A stretch of 7,394 nt of DNA from Acidobacteriota bacterium (GCA_016179005.1 JACOSF010000168.1:1-7394); one strand, 5' to 3'; counted from the first letter of the stretch, positions 1 through 6,534 are shown. Numbers and translations: made by a program. Notes: generated by a model not told the origin, from the letters alone.

Positions 1-485
1 AGGTGGAGCATCCCGTCACCGAGATGATTACCGGCGTGGATTTGGTGAAGTCGCAGATCCGCGTCGCCGCCGGAGATCACTTGGATGAAATCGTTCCCAA
101 CCTGGAGTTCCATGGGCACAGCATCGAATGCCGCGTGAACGCCGAAGATCCCGACTCGTTCACCCCTTCCGCCGGCCGCGTCACCACGTTCCATACGCCC
201 GGTTCCACCGGCGTCCGCGTGGACACCGCCATGCACAGCGATGCCGTCATCCCGCCGTATTACGACTCGCTGATTGCCAAGCTCATCGTGCACGGCCGCG
301 ATCGCGAGGAGGCCCTCTCTCGCATGCGTCGCGCGCTGGAAATGTTCATCGTGGAGGGCGTCAAGACCACCATTCCGCTGCACCGCAAGATCCTCGCCGA
401 CCCCGATTTTGCCGCCGGGAACTTCGACACGCACTTCCTCGAACGCTATGTTCCCGTCCCTCTGAACGGGACCGCCGCCAAATGA
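1..485 (+). CDS. accC: Biotin carboxylase subunit of acetyl-CoA carboxylase, C-terminal part (5' truncated by window edge)
   Basis: Biotin carboxylase uses ATP and bicarbonate to carboxylate the biotin on AccB (BCCP), the first half-reaction of cytosolic acetyl-CoA carboxylase, which feeds malonyl-CoA to fatty acid synthesis. The first two bases finish a codon and the readable protein begins VEHPVTEMITGVD, the conserved block that in E. coli AccC starts at Val295. About 160 residues remain. Alignment from memory is gap-free to the ECRVNAEDP motif, whose Arg (fragment residue 44, bases 132-134) matches catalytic Arg338 of E. coli. The PPYYDSLIAKLIVHG motif and the C-terminal domain follow. Extrapolated full length is about 454 residues, close to the usual 445-455, so nothing is missing downstream. 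The start and ATP-grasp domain lie outside the window. The stop codon overlaps the thiE start (ATGA), indicating co-transcription. Pyruvate or propionyl-CoA carboxylase biotin carboxylase subunits look similar here, but a stand-alone end after this domain fits AccC. Confidence 0.95.
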   Translation, partial: VEHPVTEMITGVDLVKSQIRVAAGDHLDEIVPNLEFHGHSIECRVNAEDPDSFTPSAGRVTTFHTPGSTGVRVDTAMHSDAVIPPYYDSLIAKLIVHGRDREEALSRMRRALEMFIVEGVKTTIPLHRKILADPDFAAGNFDTHFLERYVPVPLNGTAAK

Positions 486-1114
486 CCATTGTCATCCCCC
501 GGCTCTATGCCATAATGGACGCCTTGTTGCTCAGGACCAGCGCGTTCGCAGTGGCGGAAGCGCTGGCGTCAGCCGGGGTCGGGCTCATCCAGTACCGCGA
601 TAAACAGATCTCCGCGCGCAATCTTCTTTCCCTTTCCCGCGAACTCGTCTCTATTTGTGAAAGACATGGCGCCCGATTTGTGATAAACGACCGCCCGGAC
701 GTGGCAGCCCTCGCCGGCGCCGGTGGCGTTCACGTCGGCCAGGAAGATTTGCCGGTGGAGGATGCGCGCGCCATTTGTGGCTGCGACTCCTGGGTGGGTA
801 TTTCGACGCACAACGAGGCGCAGGTGAGGGAAGCGGAGGCGACGTCCGCGGACTACATTGCTGTCGGACCAGTCTTTGCGACTTCCACTAAGCAGCACGC
901 CGACCCGGTGGTCGGGCTCGAGTTTATCCGCTGGGCGCGCTCCATGACGCGGAAACCCCTGGTAGCCATTGGCGGCATCACAGTGGAGAACGCGGAGCAG
1001 GTCTGGCGCGCAGGTGCCGATTGCGTCGCGGTAGCGCGCGATCTGCTGGAGGCCGCGGAACCCGCCGCGCAGGCGCGTGAATTTCTGCGATTGGCTGCAA
1101 TGCTTGATGCGTAA
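482..1114 (+). CDS. thiE: Thiamine-phosphate synthase (thiamine-phosphate pyrophosphorylase)
   Basis: ThiE joins HMP-pyrophosphate and the thiazole phosphate to give thiamine phosphate and pyrophosphate in the cytosol. The 210-residue protein has the family's usual length and its (beta/alpha)8 motifs in order: LYAIMD strand 1 (residues 8-13), IQYRDK (36-41, pyrophosphate/HMP binding), INDRPDVA (68-75), GVHVGQEDLP (82-91, with the Mg-binding Asp89), VGISTHN (105-111), ADYIAVGPVFATSTK (123-137) and VAIGGI (161-166). The ATG at 482 is chosen because strand 1 starts at residue 8. No strong Shine-Dalgarno is visible, and the ATGA overlap with accC suggests translation by coupling. The same frame stays open upstream to about base 128 inside accC, but that part is a shadow. 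One oddity is that the late phosphate-binding segment reads CVAVARDLL where many ThiE proteins have a GVAVVSAI-like sequence. TenI, the ThiE-like aminotransferase partner, is the main alternative, but the YRDK, GQEDL and GPVFATSTK motifs favour true ThiE. Confidence 0.93.
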   Translation: MTIVIPRLYAIMDALLLRTSAFAVAEALASAGVGLIQYRDKQISARNLLSLSRELVSICERHGARFVINDRPDVAALAGAGGVHVGQEDLPVEDARAICGCDSWVGISTHNEAQVREAEATSADYIAVGPVFATSTKQHADPVVGLEFIRWARSMTRKPLVAIGGITVENAEQVWRAGADCVAVARDLLEAAEPAAQAREFLRLAAMLDA

Positions 1115-1126
1115 GTGCTGTGCTGG

Positions 1127-1213
1127 TGTGGAGTGCGGGACATGAGTCCCGCTGTGCTGTTCGCAACGTACGTTGCTTGAGCTGAAGGCGGCGCTTACGC
1201 GCCGCACTCCACA
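1127..1213. repeat. Composite REP/BIME-like palindromic element, two inverted units around a central palindrome
   Basis: Outer arms TGTGGAGTGCGG (1127-1138) and CCGCACTCCACA (1202-1213) are perfect 12-bp reverse complements. Each arm leads into its own hairpin: GCGGGAC/GTCCCGC (1135-1141/1146-1152, loop ATGA) and GCGGCGC/GCGCCGC (1188-1194/1199-1205, loop TTAC). At the midpoint is a perfect 14-bp palindrome, gcaacgtacgttgc (1163-1176). The two units share the head sequence and the CCGC tail but differ in the middle of the stem (GAC..GTC against CGC..GCG), and pairing is kept. This is what two diverged copies of a repeated, structure-selected element look like. There is no T-tract, so it is not a standard intrinsic terminator. 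The right arm abuts the ribosome binding site of the following permease. A role in mRNA 3'-end protection, attenuation or simply a dispersed repeat is inference. Confidence 0.75.
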
Positions 1214-1218
1214 GAGGA
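1213..1218 (+). promoter_or_regulatory. Ribosome binding site AGAGGA that decides the permease start
   Basis: AGAGGA lies 8 bases before the ATG at 1227. It supports that start over the in-frame TTG at 1173, which lies inside the central palindrome of the preceding repeat and has no ribosome binding site. Confidence 0.65.
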
Positions 1219-1226
1219 TCACAACG

Positions 1227-2780
1227 ATGTCTGAAAGCGCTCCAGCCACTCCGGCCGCAATCCCCGCGCAGCGCGAGTTTGTCCGTGAGCTGGGTCTTCT
1301 CGACTCGACGATGATCGTCATCGGCTCGATGATTGGCTCCGGCATCTTCATCGTTTCCGCCGACATCACCCGCCTGGTCGGATCCCCCGGCGGCTTGCTC
1401 GCGGTCTGGATCATCACCGGCATCCTCACCGTCACGGCGGCGCTTTCCTACGGCGAGCTGGCGGCCATGATGCCCAAAGCCGGCGGGCAATACGTGTACC
1501 TGCGCGAAGCCTACTCGCCGATGTGGGGCTTCCTCTATGGCTGGACGCTGTTTCTCGTCATTCAGACCGGCACCATCGCCGCCGTGGGCGTGGCCTTCGC
1601 GCGCTTTCTCGGCTTGCTGATTCCGGGGATTTCAGCGGATCTCTGGATCGTCAAGCCCATCAACATCTCTTCCGGCTTCGCCATCAGCCTTTCAACGCAG
1701 CAGTTGGTGGGCGTGGTTTCCATTCTGTTCCTCAGCGGGCTGAACACGCGGGGCCTGCATGTTGGCAAGCTCATTCAGAACTTTTTCACCTCGGCCAAAA
1801 CGCTGGCGCTCATCGGCCTGATTGTCGTGGGTATTCTGCTGGGCCGCAACGCCGACGCCATCAGCGAAAATTTCTCAAATCTTTGGTCCGTGCGCGGCGC
1901 GGACCTCATCCAGCCCGATTTCTTCCCGGTTGCCGCCGTCGCTGCCGGGGGCGGTTTCATCGGTTTGCTGGTGGCCTTTTGCGTGGCGCAGGTCGGCTCG
2001 CTGTTTTCCGCCGACGCCTGGAACAACATCACCTTCACCGCCGGCGAGGTAAAGAACCCCCAGCGGGACATTCCTCTTTCGCTGGTGCTCGGCACGGGCC
2101 TGGTGATCACGCTGTACACGCTGGCCAACGTGGCCTACCTGGTGATGCTCCCGCTCCAGCAGATTCAGCACGCGGCCGACGACCGCGTGGCCACCGCTGC
2201 GTTGCAGAATATTTTTGGCCCCGCCGCAGCTACCATCATGGCCGTGCTGATCATCGTCTCCACGTTCGGCTGCAACAACGGTCTCATCCTTGCCGGTGCG
2301 CGCGTCTATTACGCCATGGCCAAGGACGGTCTGTTCTTCAAATCCACCGGCCGCCTCAACGAGAAGCTTGTTCCCGCCGTGGGCCTGATTTTGCAGGGCA
2401 TCTGGGCCGCCCTTCTGGTGCTGCCGCGGACGCGCCTGCGCGACGCCGCCGGAGCGCCGCTGCTGGATCCGGCCACCGGCATGCAGCGCTACGGCAACCT
2501 GTACAGCAATCTTCTGGATTACGTTGTTTTTTCCGTGCTGGTGTTCTACGTCCTGACGATTGCGGGAATTTTTGTTCTTCGCCGCAAGCGCCCGGACGCC
2601 CCGCGCCCATATCGCGCGTTCGGTTACCCGGTGGTGCCCGTGCTATATATTGTCGCCGCAGTGACCATTATGGTGGTGCTGGCGCTCTATCGCACGCAGA
2701 CCGCTGGCCCCGGGCTGCTCATCGTCTTGCTGGGCATTCCGGTCTATTGCTTCTGGCATCACAAAGAAAGCAGAAATTAG
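1227..2780 (+). CDS. APC-family amino acid permease, LAT/SteT-like
   Basis: Predicted 517-residue inner-membrane permease of the amino acid-polyamine-organocation family, probably moving neutral amino acids by symport or exchange. The substrate is not readable from sequence. After a hydrophilic N-terminus (1-26) the TM1 unwound substrate-binding motif GSMIGSGIF is at 33-41. About 12 hydrophobic segments follow, near 27-46, 55-76, 98-124, 158-176, 190-206, 243-265, 284-306, 333-361, 380-400, 430-451, 467-487 and 492-510. GELAAMMPKAGGQYVYLREAY (77-97 region), SADAWNNITFTAGEVKNPQRDIP (261-283 region; Trp265 in TM6) and YAMAKDGLFF (362-371) are family signatures. The AWNN...EVKNP pattern and the C-terminal LRRKRPDAPRPYRAFGYPVVP block (451-471) resemble L-type/SteT transporters. 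A short polar insertion around 401-424 extends a loop between TM9 and TM10. The start is set at 1227 by the AGAGGA ribosome binding site. It probably shares an mRNA with the second permease 35 bases downstream. Confidence 0.88.
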   Translation: MSESAPATPAAIPAQREFVRELGLLDSTMIVIGSMIGSGIFIVSADITRLVGSPGGLLAVWIITGILTVTAALSYGELAAMMPKAGGQYVYLREAYSPMWGFLYGWTLFLVIQTGTIAAVGVAFARFLGLLIPGISADLWIVKPINISSGFAISLSTQQLVGVVSILFLSGLNTRGLHVGKLIQNFFTSAKTLALIGLIVVGILLGRNADAISENFSNLWSVRGADLIQPDFFPVAAVAAGGGFIGLLVAFCVAQVGSLFSADAWNNITFTAGEVKNPQRDIPLSLVLGTGLVITLYTLANVAYLVMLPLQQIQHAADDRVATAALQNIFGPAAATIMAVLIIVSTFGCNNGLILAGARVYYAMAKDGLFFKSTGRLNEKLVPAVGLILQGIWAALLVLPRTRLRDAAGAPLLDPATGMQRYGNLYSNLLDYVVFSVLVFYVLTIAGIFVLRRKRPDAPRPYRAFGYPVVPVLYIVAAVTIMVVLALYRTQTAGPGLLIVLLGIPVYCFWHHKESRN

Positions 2781-2801
2781 AATTCAGAGCTCAGAAATCA
2801 A

Positions 2802-2809
2802 AGGGGAGG
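2802..2809 (+). promoter_or_regulatory. Strong Shine-Dalgarno (AGGGGAGG) for the second permease
   Basis: AGGGGAGG ends 6 bases before the ATG at 2816. It is the best ribosome binding site in the window, fixes the start, and suggests efficient independent initiation within the permease operon. Confidence 0.75.
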
Positions 2810-2815
2810 CGTTAG

Positions 2816-4405
2816 ATGGCTGATCCATTGTTCGCCAGGAAGCCCATGGCCCTGCTCTTGAGTGAGTCGGCCGAAACAGGTGAGCACACGCTGAAGCGCA
2901 CGCTGGGCCCGATTTCGCTGACTGCGCTGGGCATCGGCGCCATCATCGGCGCCGGGATCTTCGTGCTCTCCGGACTCGGTACGCACTACGCCGGCCCCGG
3001 CCTGATGCTTTCGTTCGTGATTTCCGGGCTGGGCTGCGCGTTCGCCGGTCTGTGTTATGCCGAATTTGCCGCGATGATCCCGCTGGCCGGCAGCGCCTAC
3101 ACTTACGCCTACGCCACGCTCGGCGAACTCTTCGCCTGGATTATCGGCTGGGACCTCATCCTCGAGTACGCCATGGGCGCCAGCACGGTCTCCTCCGGCT
3201 GGTCCAACTATTTCATCAAGTTCTTGCACATTTTCAATCTCGACATCCCCTTGTGGCTGGCCTACGACAAATGGACGGCGCTCAACGTTGCCAAGAAAGC
3301 CGTCGCCCGCGAGATGACCAGGGTTGCCGACCCTTCCCTGGTCGAAGGCACGCGCGCCTTCATTGATAAAATGAATTCCATCCTTTCCGCAGGATCCGCA
3401 GAGCTGGTGCAGCGCGCCCACGACCTGGTCGGCGCGCCGCACCTCTTCGGCTTCGACATCGGCTTCAACCTCCCGGCGTTCTGCATCGCCCTGATCATCA
3501 CCATGATCCTGGTGATCGGCATCAAGGAGAGCGCCCGCTTCAACGCCGCCATCGTAGCCATCAAGGTATCGGTGGTTCTTTTCGTCATCTTTGTCGGCTT
3601 CCAGTATGTGGACAAGTCCAACTGGGGCTTCAGTAGTTGGGAGACTTTCGCACCCATGGGTTTTTCGGGAATTGGGGCCGGAGCGGCGTACATCTTTTTC
3701 GCCTACATCGGTTTTGATGCTGTCTCCACCACCGCGCAGGAGGCCAAGAACCCTCAGCGCGACCTGCCCATCGGCATCATCGCTTCGCTCATCGTCTGCA
3801 CCATTCTTTACATCCTCGTCGCCGCGGTGCTGACGGGCATGGTGCCGTGGAAGTCGGTGAACATCGAGGCCCCCATTGCTCAGGCCTTCCTCGACCACGG
3901 CCTCACCAAGGCCTCTTTCCTCATCACCTTTGGCGCTCTGGCCGGGCTCACCAGCGTCATGCTGGTCATGCTTCTAGGCCAAACGCGCGTGTTGTACTCC
4001 ATGGCCAAGGACGGCCTGCTGCCCAGCGGATTTTTTGCGGCGATCCATCCAAAGTTCCGCACGCCGTGGAAGAACACCATGCTGGTGGGATTGGCGGCCG
4101 CCATCGTGGGAAGCTTGACGCCGATTGACGACATCGGAAAGATGGTCAACATTGGCACGCTGCTGGCCTTCGTCATTGTGTGCATTGCCGTCCTGGTGCT
4201 GCGCCGCACGGACCCCAATCAGAAGCGCCCGTTCAAGACTCCGCTGGTGCCTATTGTTCCCATTCTCGGCATCGGCTTCAACGGCTACATGATGTACAAA
4301 CTCGGCTGGATCAACTGGGCGCGCCTGATTATCTGGCTGATCATCGGCCTGGTGATCTATTTCTCGTACAGCCGCCATCACAGCAAGATTCGCAATCGCC
4401 CGTAG
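2816..4405 (+). CDS. APC-family amino acid permease, CAT/YfnA/ApcT-like
   Basis: Predicted 529-residue inner-membrane amino acid transporter of the bacterial group related to cationic amino acid transporters (B. subtilis YfnA, Geobacillus ApcT). Those relatives use proton-coupled uptake. Substrate here is uncertain. The N-terminus LFARKPMALLLSES resembles the ApcT start and supports the ATG at 2816. Key motifs are GAIIGAGIFVLSG (41-53, TM1), CYAEFAAMIPLAGSAYTYAYATLGE (80-104 region), GWDLILEYAMG (111-121), KESARFNA (237-244), FFAYIGFDAVSTTAQEAKNPQRDLPIG (294-320 region, TM6 and the following loop), GQTRVLYSMAKDGLLP (388-403) and VLRRTDPNQKRPFKTPLVP (461-479). About 12 helices are recognisable. 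Compared with ApcT-type proteins of about 465-470 residues, the excess is largely a polar, helix-prone insertion near 152-213 in the TM3-TM4 loop, predicted outside the membrane. It follows the LAT-like permease by 35 bases on the same strand, and there is no terminator between them. Confidence 0.9.
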   Translation: MADPLFARKPMALLLSESAETGEHTLKRTLGPISLTALGIGAIIGAGIFVLSGLGTHYAGPGLMLSFVISGLGCAFAGLCYAEFAAMIPLAGSAYTYAYATLGELFAWIIGWDLILEYAMGASTVSSGWSNYFIKFLHIFNLDIPLWLAYDKWTALNVAKKAVAREMTRVADPSLVEGTRAFIDKMNSILSAGSAELVQRAHDLVGAPHLFGFDIGFNLPAFCIALIITMILVIGIKESARFNAAIVAIKVSVVLFVIFVGFQYVDKSNWGFSSWETFAPMGFSGIGAGAAYIFFAYIGFDAVSTTAQEAKNPQRDLPIGIIASLIVCTILYILVAAVLTGMVPWKSVNIEAPIAQAFLDHGLTKASFLITFGALAGLTSVMLVMLLGQTRVLYSMAKDGLLPSGFFAAIHPKFRTPWKNTMLVGLAAAIVGSLTPIDDIGKMVNIGTLLAFVIVCIAVLVLRRTDPNQKRPFKTPLVPIVPILGIGFNGYMMYKLGWINWARLIIWLIIGLVIYFSYSRHHSKIRNRP

Positions 4406-4446
4406 CGCTGCGGCACAGATTTGCTCTTCACCGAACTCCTTTGATA

Positions 4447-4475
4447 CGTTTGACTGCGTGAAGCGCAGTCGAACG
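4447..4475. repeat. 12-bp-stem hairpin directly upstream of the phosphatase start
   Basis: Bases 4447-4458 pair with 4464-4475 (11 Watson-Crick pairs plus one T-G wobble) around a 5-base loop, tgaag. The core is GACTGCG/CGCAGTC. The hairpin ends 7 bases before the ATG at 4483, so it covers the place where a Shine-Dalgarno would normally lie, and no T-run follows it. The rest of the 77-base gap (4406-4446 and 4476-4482) shows no clear promoter. It resembles a dispersed intergenic repeat, but its copy number cannot be seen here. A role as 3' end of the permease mRNA or as a translational control hairpin is inference. Confidence 0.65.
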
Positions 4476-4482
4476 AATCCTA

Positions 4483-6534
4483 ATGCCCTTACTTGCTCCT
4501 GATCGTATCCGGAATCTCTGGCGGCGGTTTTCCAGCCTCGACCGCGTTGCCCTGAGCGTCGCTGTGCTGTACGGCCTGGTCTGGCTGGCGCGAGCCTCAG
4601 GACGCCAACTGCCCCTGCTTCTGGCAACGCTCATCCAGTTTTTCTTCTATTTTTTCATCGGCGGCTATGTGCTTTACCGCCTGACCTCCCTGTTTAGCGG
4701 TCGCCTCCTTTGGAGCCTCCGCAACCGGCTGGTCGTCGCCTACCTCTTCATTGCGGTCGTGCCGGTGCTGCTTCTGGCAGCCATGGCCGGACTTTCCGCC
4801 ACACTTGCATTTCAGCAGCTTGCCGCCTATCTGCTTTACAAAGATGTTCAATCGAGAATCGAGCGGCTTCAGTCACTCACCAACAGCGTGGTCGCCGCGT
4901 TGCCTGCCGTCTCCGAGAACAATGCCCCAAACGCATCGCGGGATCTGGAATCACTTCCCGCGGTGGCCGCGGTGCTCTCGGCGGGGCAGACGTCTTTGCC
5001 CGGCCTGGCTGTTGATTACCGCTTGGGTCCCGCCGTCCTGAAGGGCATGGGGGCGACGTCGCGCCGGTTCGCTGGACCGGTTCAATCCGGCGACCAGGTT
5101 TGGCTGGTGGCTGCCGTCACTCGGCCGGCCGGCTCTTCCGTCCCGCAGCGCGGGATCGTTTCTCTCGCGGTGCCGCTGAGCGAAGATCTGATGGGCCACC
5201 TCGTCCCGGAACTGGGTCCCCTTCAATTCAGCATCACACGGCCGCCTGAGGATTCCGATCTTCCCTCCACGGTCGCTTCTCTCGGTGAATCAAAATTCAT
5301 TACTCTTCGCGAGACGGGAGCACGTGGGCGCTATCTCCCGCGGGGCGCGAACTGGTTTGATTTTCAGGTGCACGGCCTCACGAAGTTCTCGGCTGTGCTT
5401 TTGCGCAACGGCGACGCTCCTCCATTGCAGAGCACGTTGTTTGGCAACACGGTTACGCGCACATCCATTTTGAGCCGCCAGCTCTTTAAGGATCCGGGAG
5501 ACGTAGGCAGCGTGTTCGTCACAGGATTGCTTGCTATTGGAGCCATTTTTCTCATCCTGGAGGTGGCCGCCCTTCGTGCGGGCATCGGCCTGACGCGCAA
5601 GATCACCCTCTCGGTGGATGATCTCTATCACGCCACGCAGCTCGTGCAGTCCGGCGATTTCAGCAGCCGCGTGCTGGTGCAGGGCCGCGACCAACTCGGC
5701 GAGCTGGGCAATTCCTTCAACGCCATGACCAGCTCCATCAGCTCGCTCATTGACGAGCAGCGCCACCGCCAGCGCCTGGAAAACGAGTTGTCCATCGCCC
5801 GCGAAGTGCAGGCCCAGCTCTTTCCGCAGAAGCTGCCGGCGATACCCGGTGTCGAGCTGGCCGCCGTGTGCCGCGCCGCCCGCGTGGTCAGCGGCGATTA
5901 CTACGATTTCGTGCAGCTCGGCCCGCAGCGGCTGGGCATGGCTGTGGCCGACATCAGCGGGAAGGGAATTTCCGCCGCGCTGCTGATGGCCAGCCTGCAG
6001 GCGGCCTTTCGCAGCCAGTTGCTGCTTGTCCCGAGCGGCGCCGAGGGGCTGGACGGAGCGCGGTCCGCCAGCACGGCGGAGTTGGTCACGCGCCTCAATC
6101 TGCATCTTTACCGGAATACGTCCGACGATCGCTACGCCACGCTCTTTCTCGCTTTGTATGATTCGTCCACGCGGTTGCTGCACTACACCAACGCCGGCCA
6201 TCTCCCGCCGCTATTGGTTGCCGGCGAACGGGTGCAGAAGCTCGAGGAGGGCGGTATGGTCGTCGGCCTGTTCGACGATTGCGTGTACGAGCAGGGTTGC
6301 GTCGCCGTCGAACCGGGCAGCCTGCTGGTGGCCTACAGCGACGGGATCACCGAGCCGGAAAACGTCTATGGCGAGCAGTTCGGCGCGCGCCGCCTGGCTG
6401 CGGAGGTCCTGCGCCACCGGCAGAGTTCGCCGCCGCGCCTCGTCGAACAGCTCATCGCCGCCGCCGAGGAATGGTCCGCCGCGGCGGAGGAGCGGGCCGA
6501 CGATATGACCGTTGTTGTTGCGCGTCTCGCCTAG
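4483..6534 (+). CDS. Membrane-bound HAMP-PP2C (SpoIIE/RsbU-like) serine/threonine phosphatase
   Basis: Predicted 683-residue sensor phosphatase. Hydrophobic segments lie near residues 21-37, 44-67, 82-105 and 345-364. An extracytoplasmic region (about 106-344) of unassigned fold has a beta-rich core (VWLVAA 206-211, IVSLAVPLSEDL 225-236) that could be Cache-like. A HAMP domain (about 365-423), a helical linker (424-445, ending in the common AREVQAQLFP motif) and a C-terminal cytoplasmic PP2C/SpoIIE domain (about 455-682) follow. Metal-binding and catalytic motifs look intact: SGDYYDF (Asp472, Asp475), ADISGKG (Asp490), NAGHLPP (570-576), GLFDD (595-599), AYSDGITEP (Asp620) and ADDMTVVV (Asp673, Asp674). 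Family members dephosphorylate anti-anti-sigma (RsbV/SpoIIAA) proteins in partner-switching. No such partner is encoded here, so its target is unknown. The ATG at 4483 is the first start after an in-frame stop at 4459-4461, but it lacks a visible Shine-Dalgarno, so the exact start is less certain. Confidence 0.92.
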   Translation: MPLLAPDRIRNLWRRFSSLDRVALSVAVLYGLVWLARASGRQLPLLLATLIQFFFYFFIGGYVLYRLTSLFSGRLLWSLRNRLVVAYLFIAVVPVLLLAAMAGLSATLAFQQLAAYLLYKDVQSRIERLQSLTNSVVAALPAVSENNAPNASRDLESLPAVAAVLSAGQTSLPGLAVDYRLGPAVLKGMGATSRRFAGPVQSGDQVWLVAAVTRPAGSSVPQRGIVSLAVPLSEDLMGHLVPELGPLQFSITRPPEDSDLPSTVASLGESKFITLRETGARGRYLPRGANWFDFQVHGLTKFSAVLLRNGDAPPLQSTLFGNTVTRTSILSRQLFKDPGDVGSVFVTGLLAIGAIFLILEVAALRAGIGLTRKITLSVDDLYHATQLVQSGDFSSRVLVQGRDQLGELGNSFNAMTSSISSLIDEQRHRQRLENELSIAREVQAQLFPQKLPAIPGVELAAVCRAARVVSGDYYDFVQLGPQRLGMAVADISGKGISAALLMASLQAAFRSQLLLVPSGAEGLDGARSASTAELVTRLNLHLYRNTSDDRYATLFLALYDSSTRLLHYTNAGHLPPLLVAGERVQKLEEGGMVVGLFDDCVYEQGCVAVEPGSLLVAYSDGITEPENVYGEQFGARRLAAEVLRHRQSSPPRLVEQLIAAAEEWSAAAEERADDMTVVVARLA

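Noticed and set aside
1117..1159. 9-base direct repeat gctgtgctg (1117-1125 and 1151-1159) flanking the left unit of the palindromic element
   Set aside because: It could suggest a target duplication, but it is low-complexity and the second copy overlaps the hairpin edge, so chance is likely.
1173..1226. Upstream TTG start for the first permease
   Set aside because: The TTG lies inside the central palindrome of the repeat and has no ribosome binding site. The ATG at 1227 has AGAGGA 8 bases upstream.
2771..2800. Near-direct repeat cagaaatta / cagaaatca with GAATTC and GAGCTC between the permease genes
   Set aside because: Too short and imperfect to support a function. It is only a 35-base spacer with a ribosome binding site.
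1523..2815. 430-residue alternative + frame inside the first permease
   Set aside because: His/Arg-rich translation with no hydrophobic segments or motifs, while the other frame encodes clear APC motifs throughout.
2798..3898. 366-residue open frame on the - strand across the second permease
   Set aside because: It is low-complexity, Asp/Glu/Gly/His-rich and without any family motif, as expected from the antisense of a GC-rich membrane protein gene. The + strand gene is unmistakable.
4421..4448. TTGCTC ... GATACG as a sigma-70 promoter for the phosphatase gene
   Set aside because: Both boxes match poorly, and such half-matches are expected by chance.
5290..6201. 303-residue open frame on the - strand inside the phosphatase gene
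   Set aside because: It lies opposite conserved PP2C and HAMP coding sequence, and its translation has no recognisable domain. It is a GC-bias shadow.
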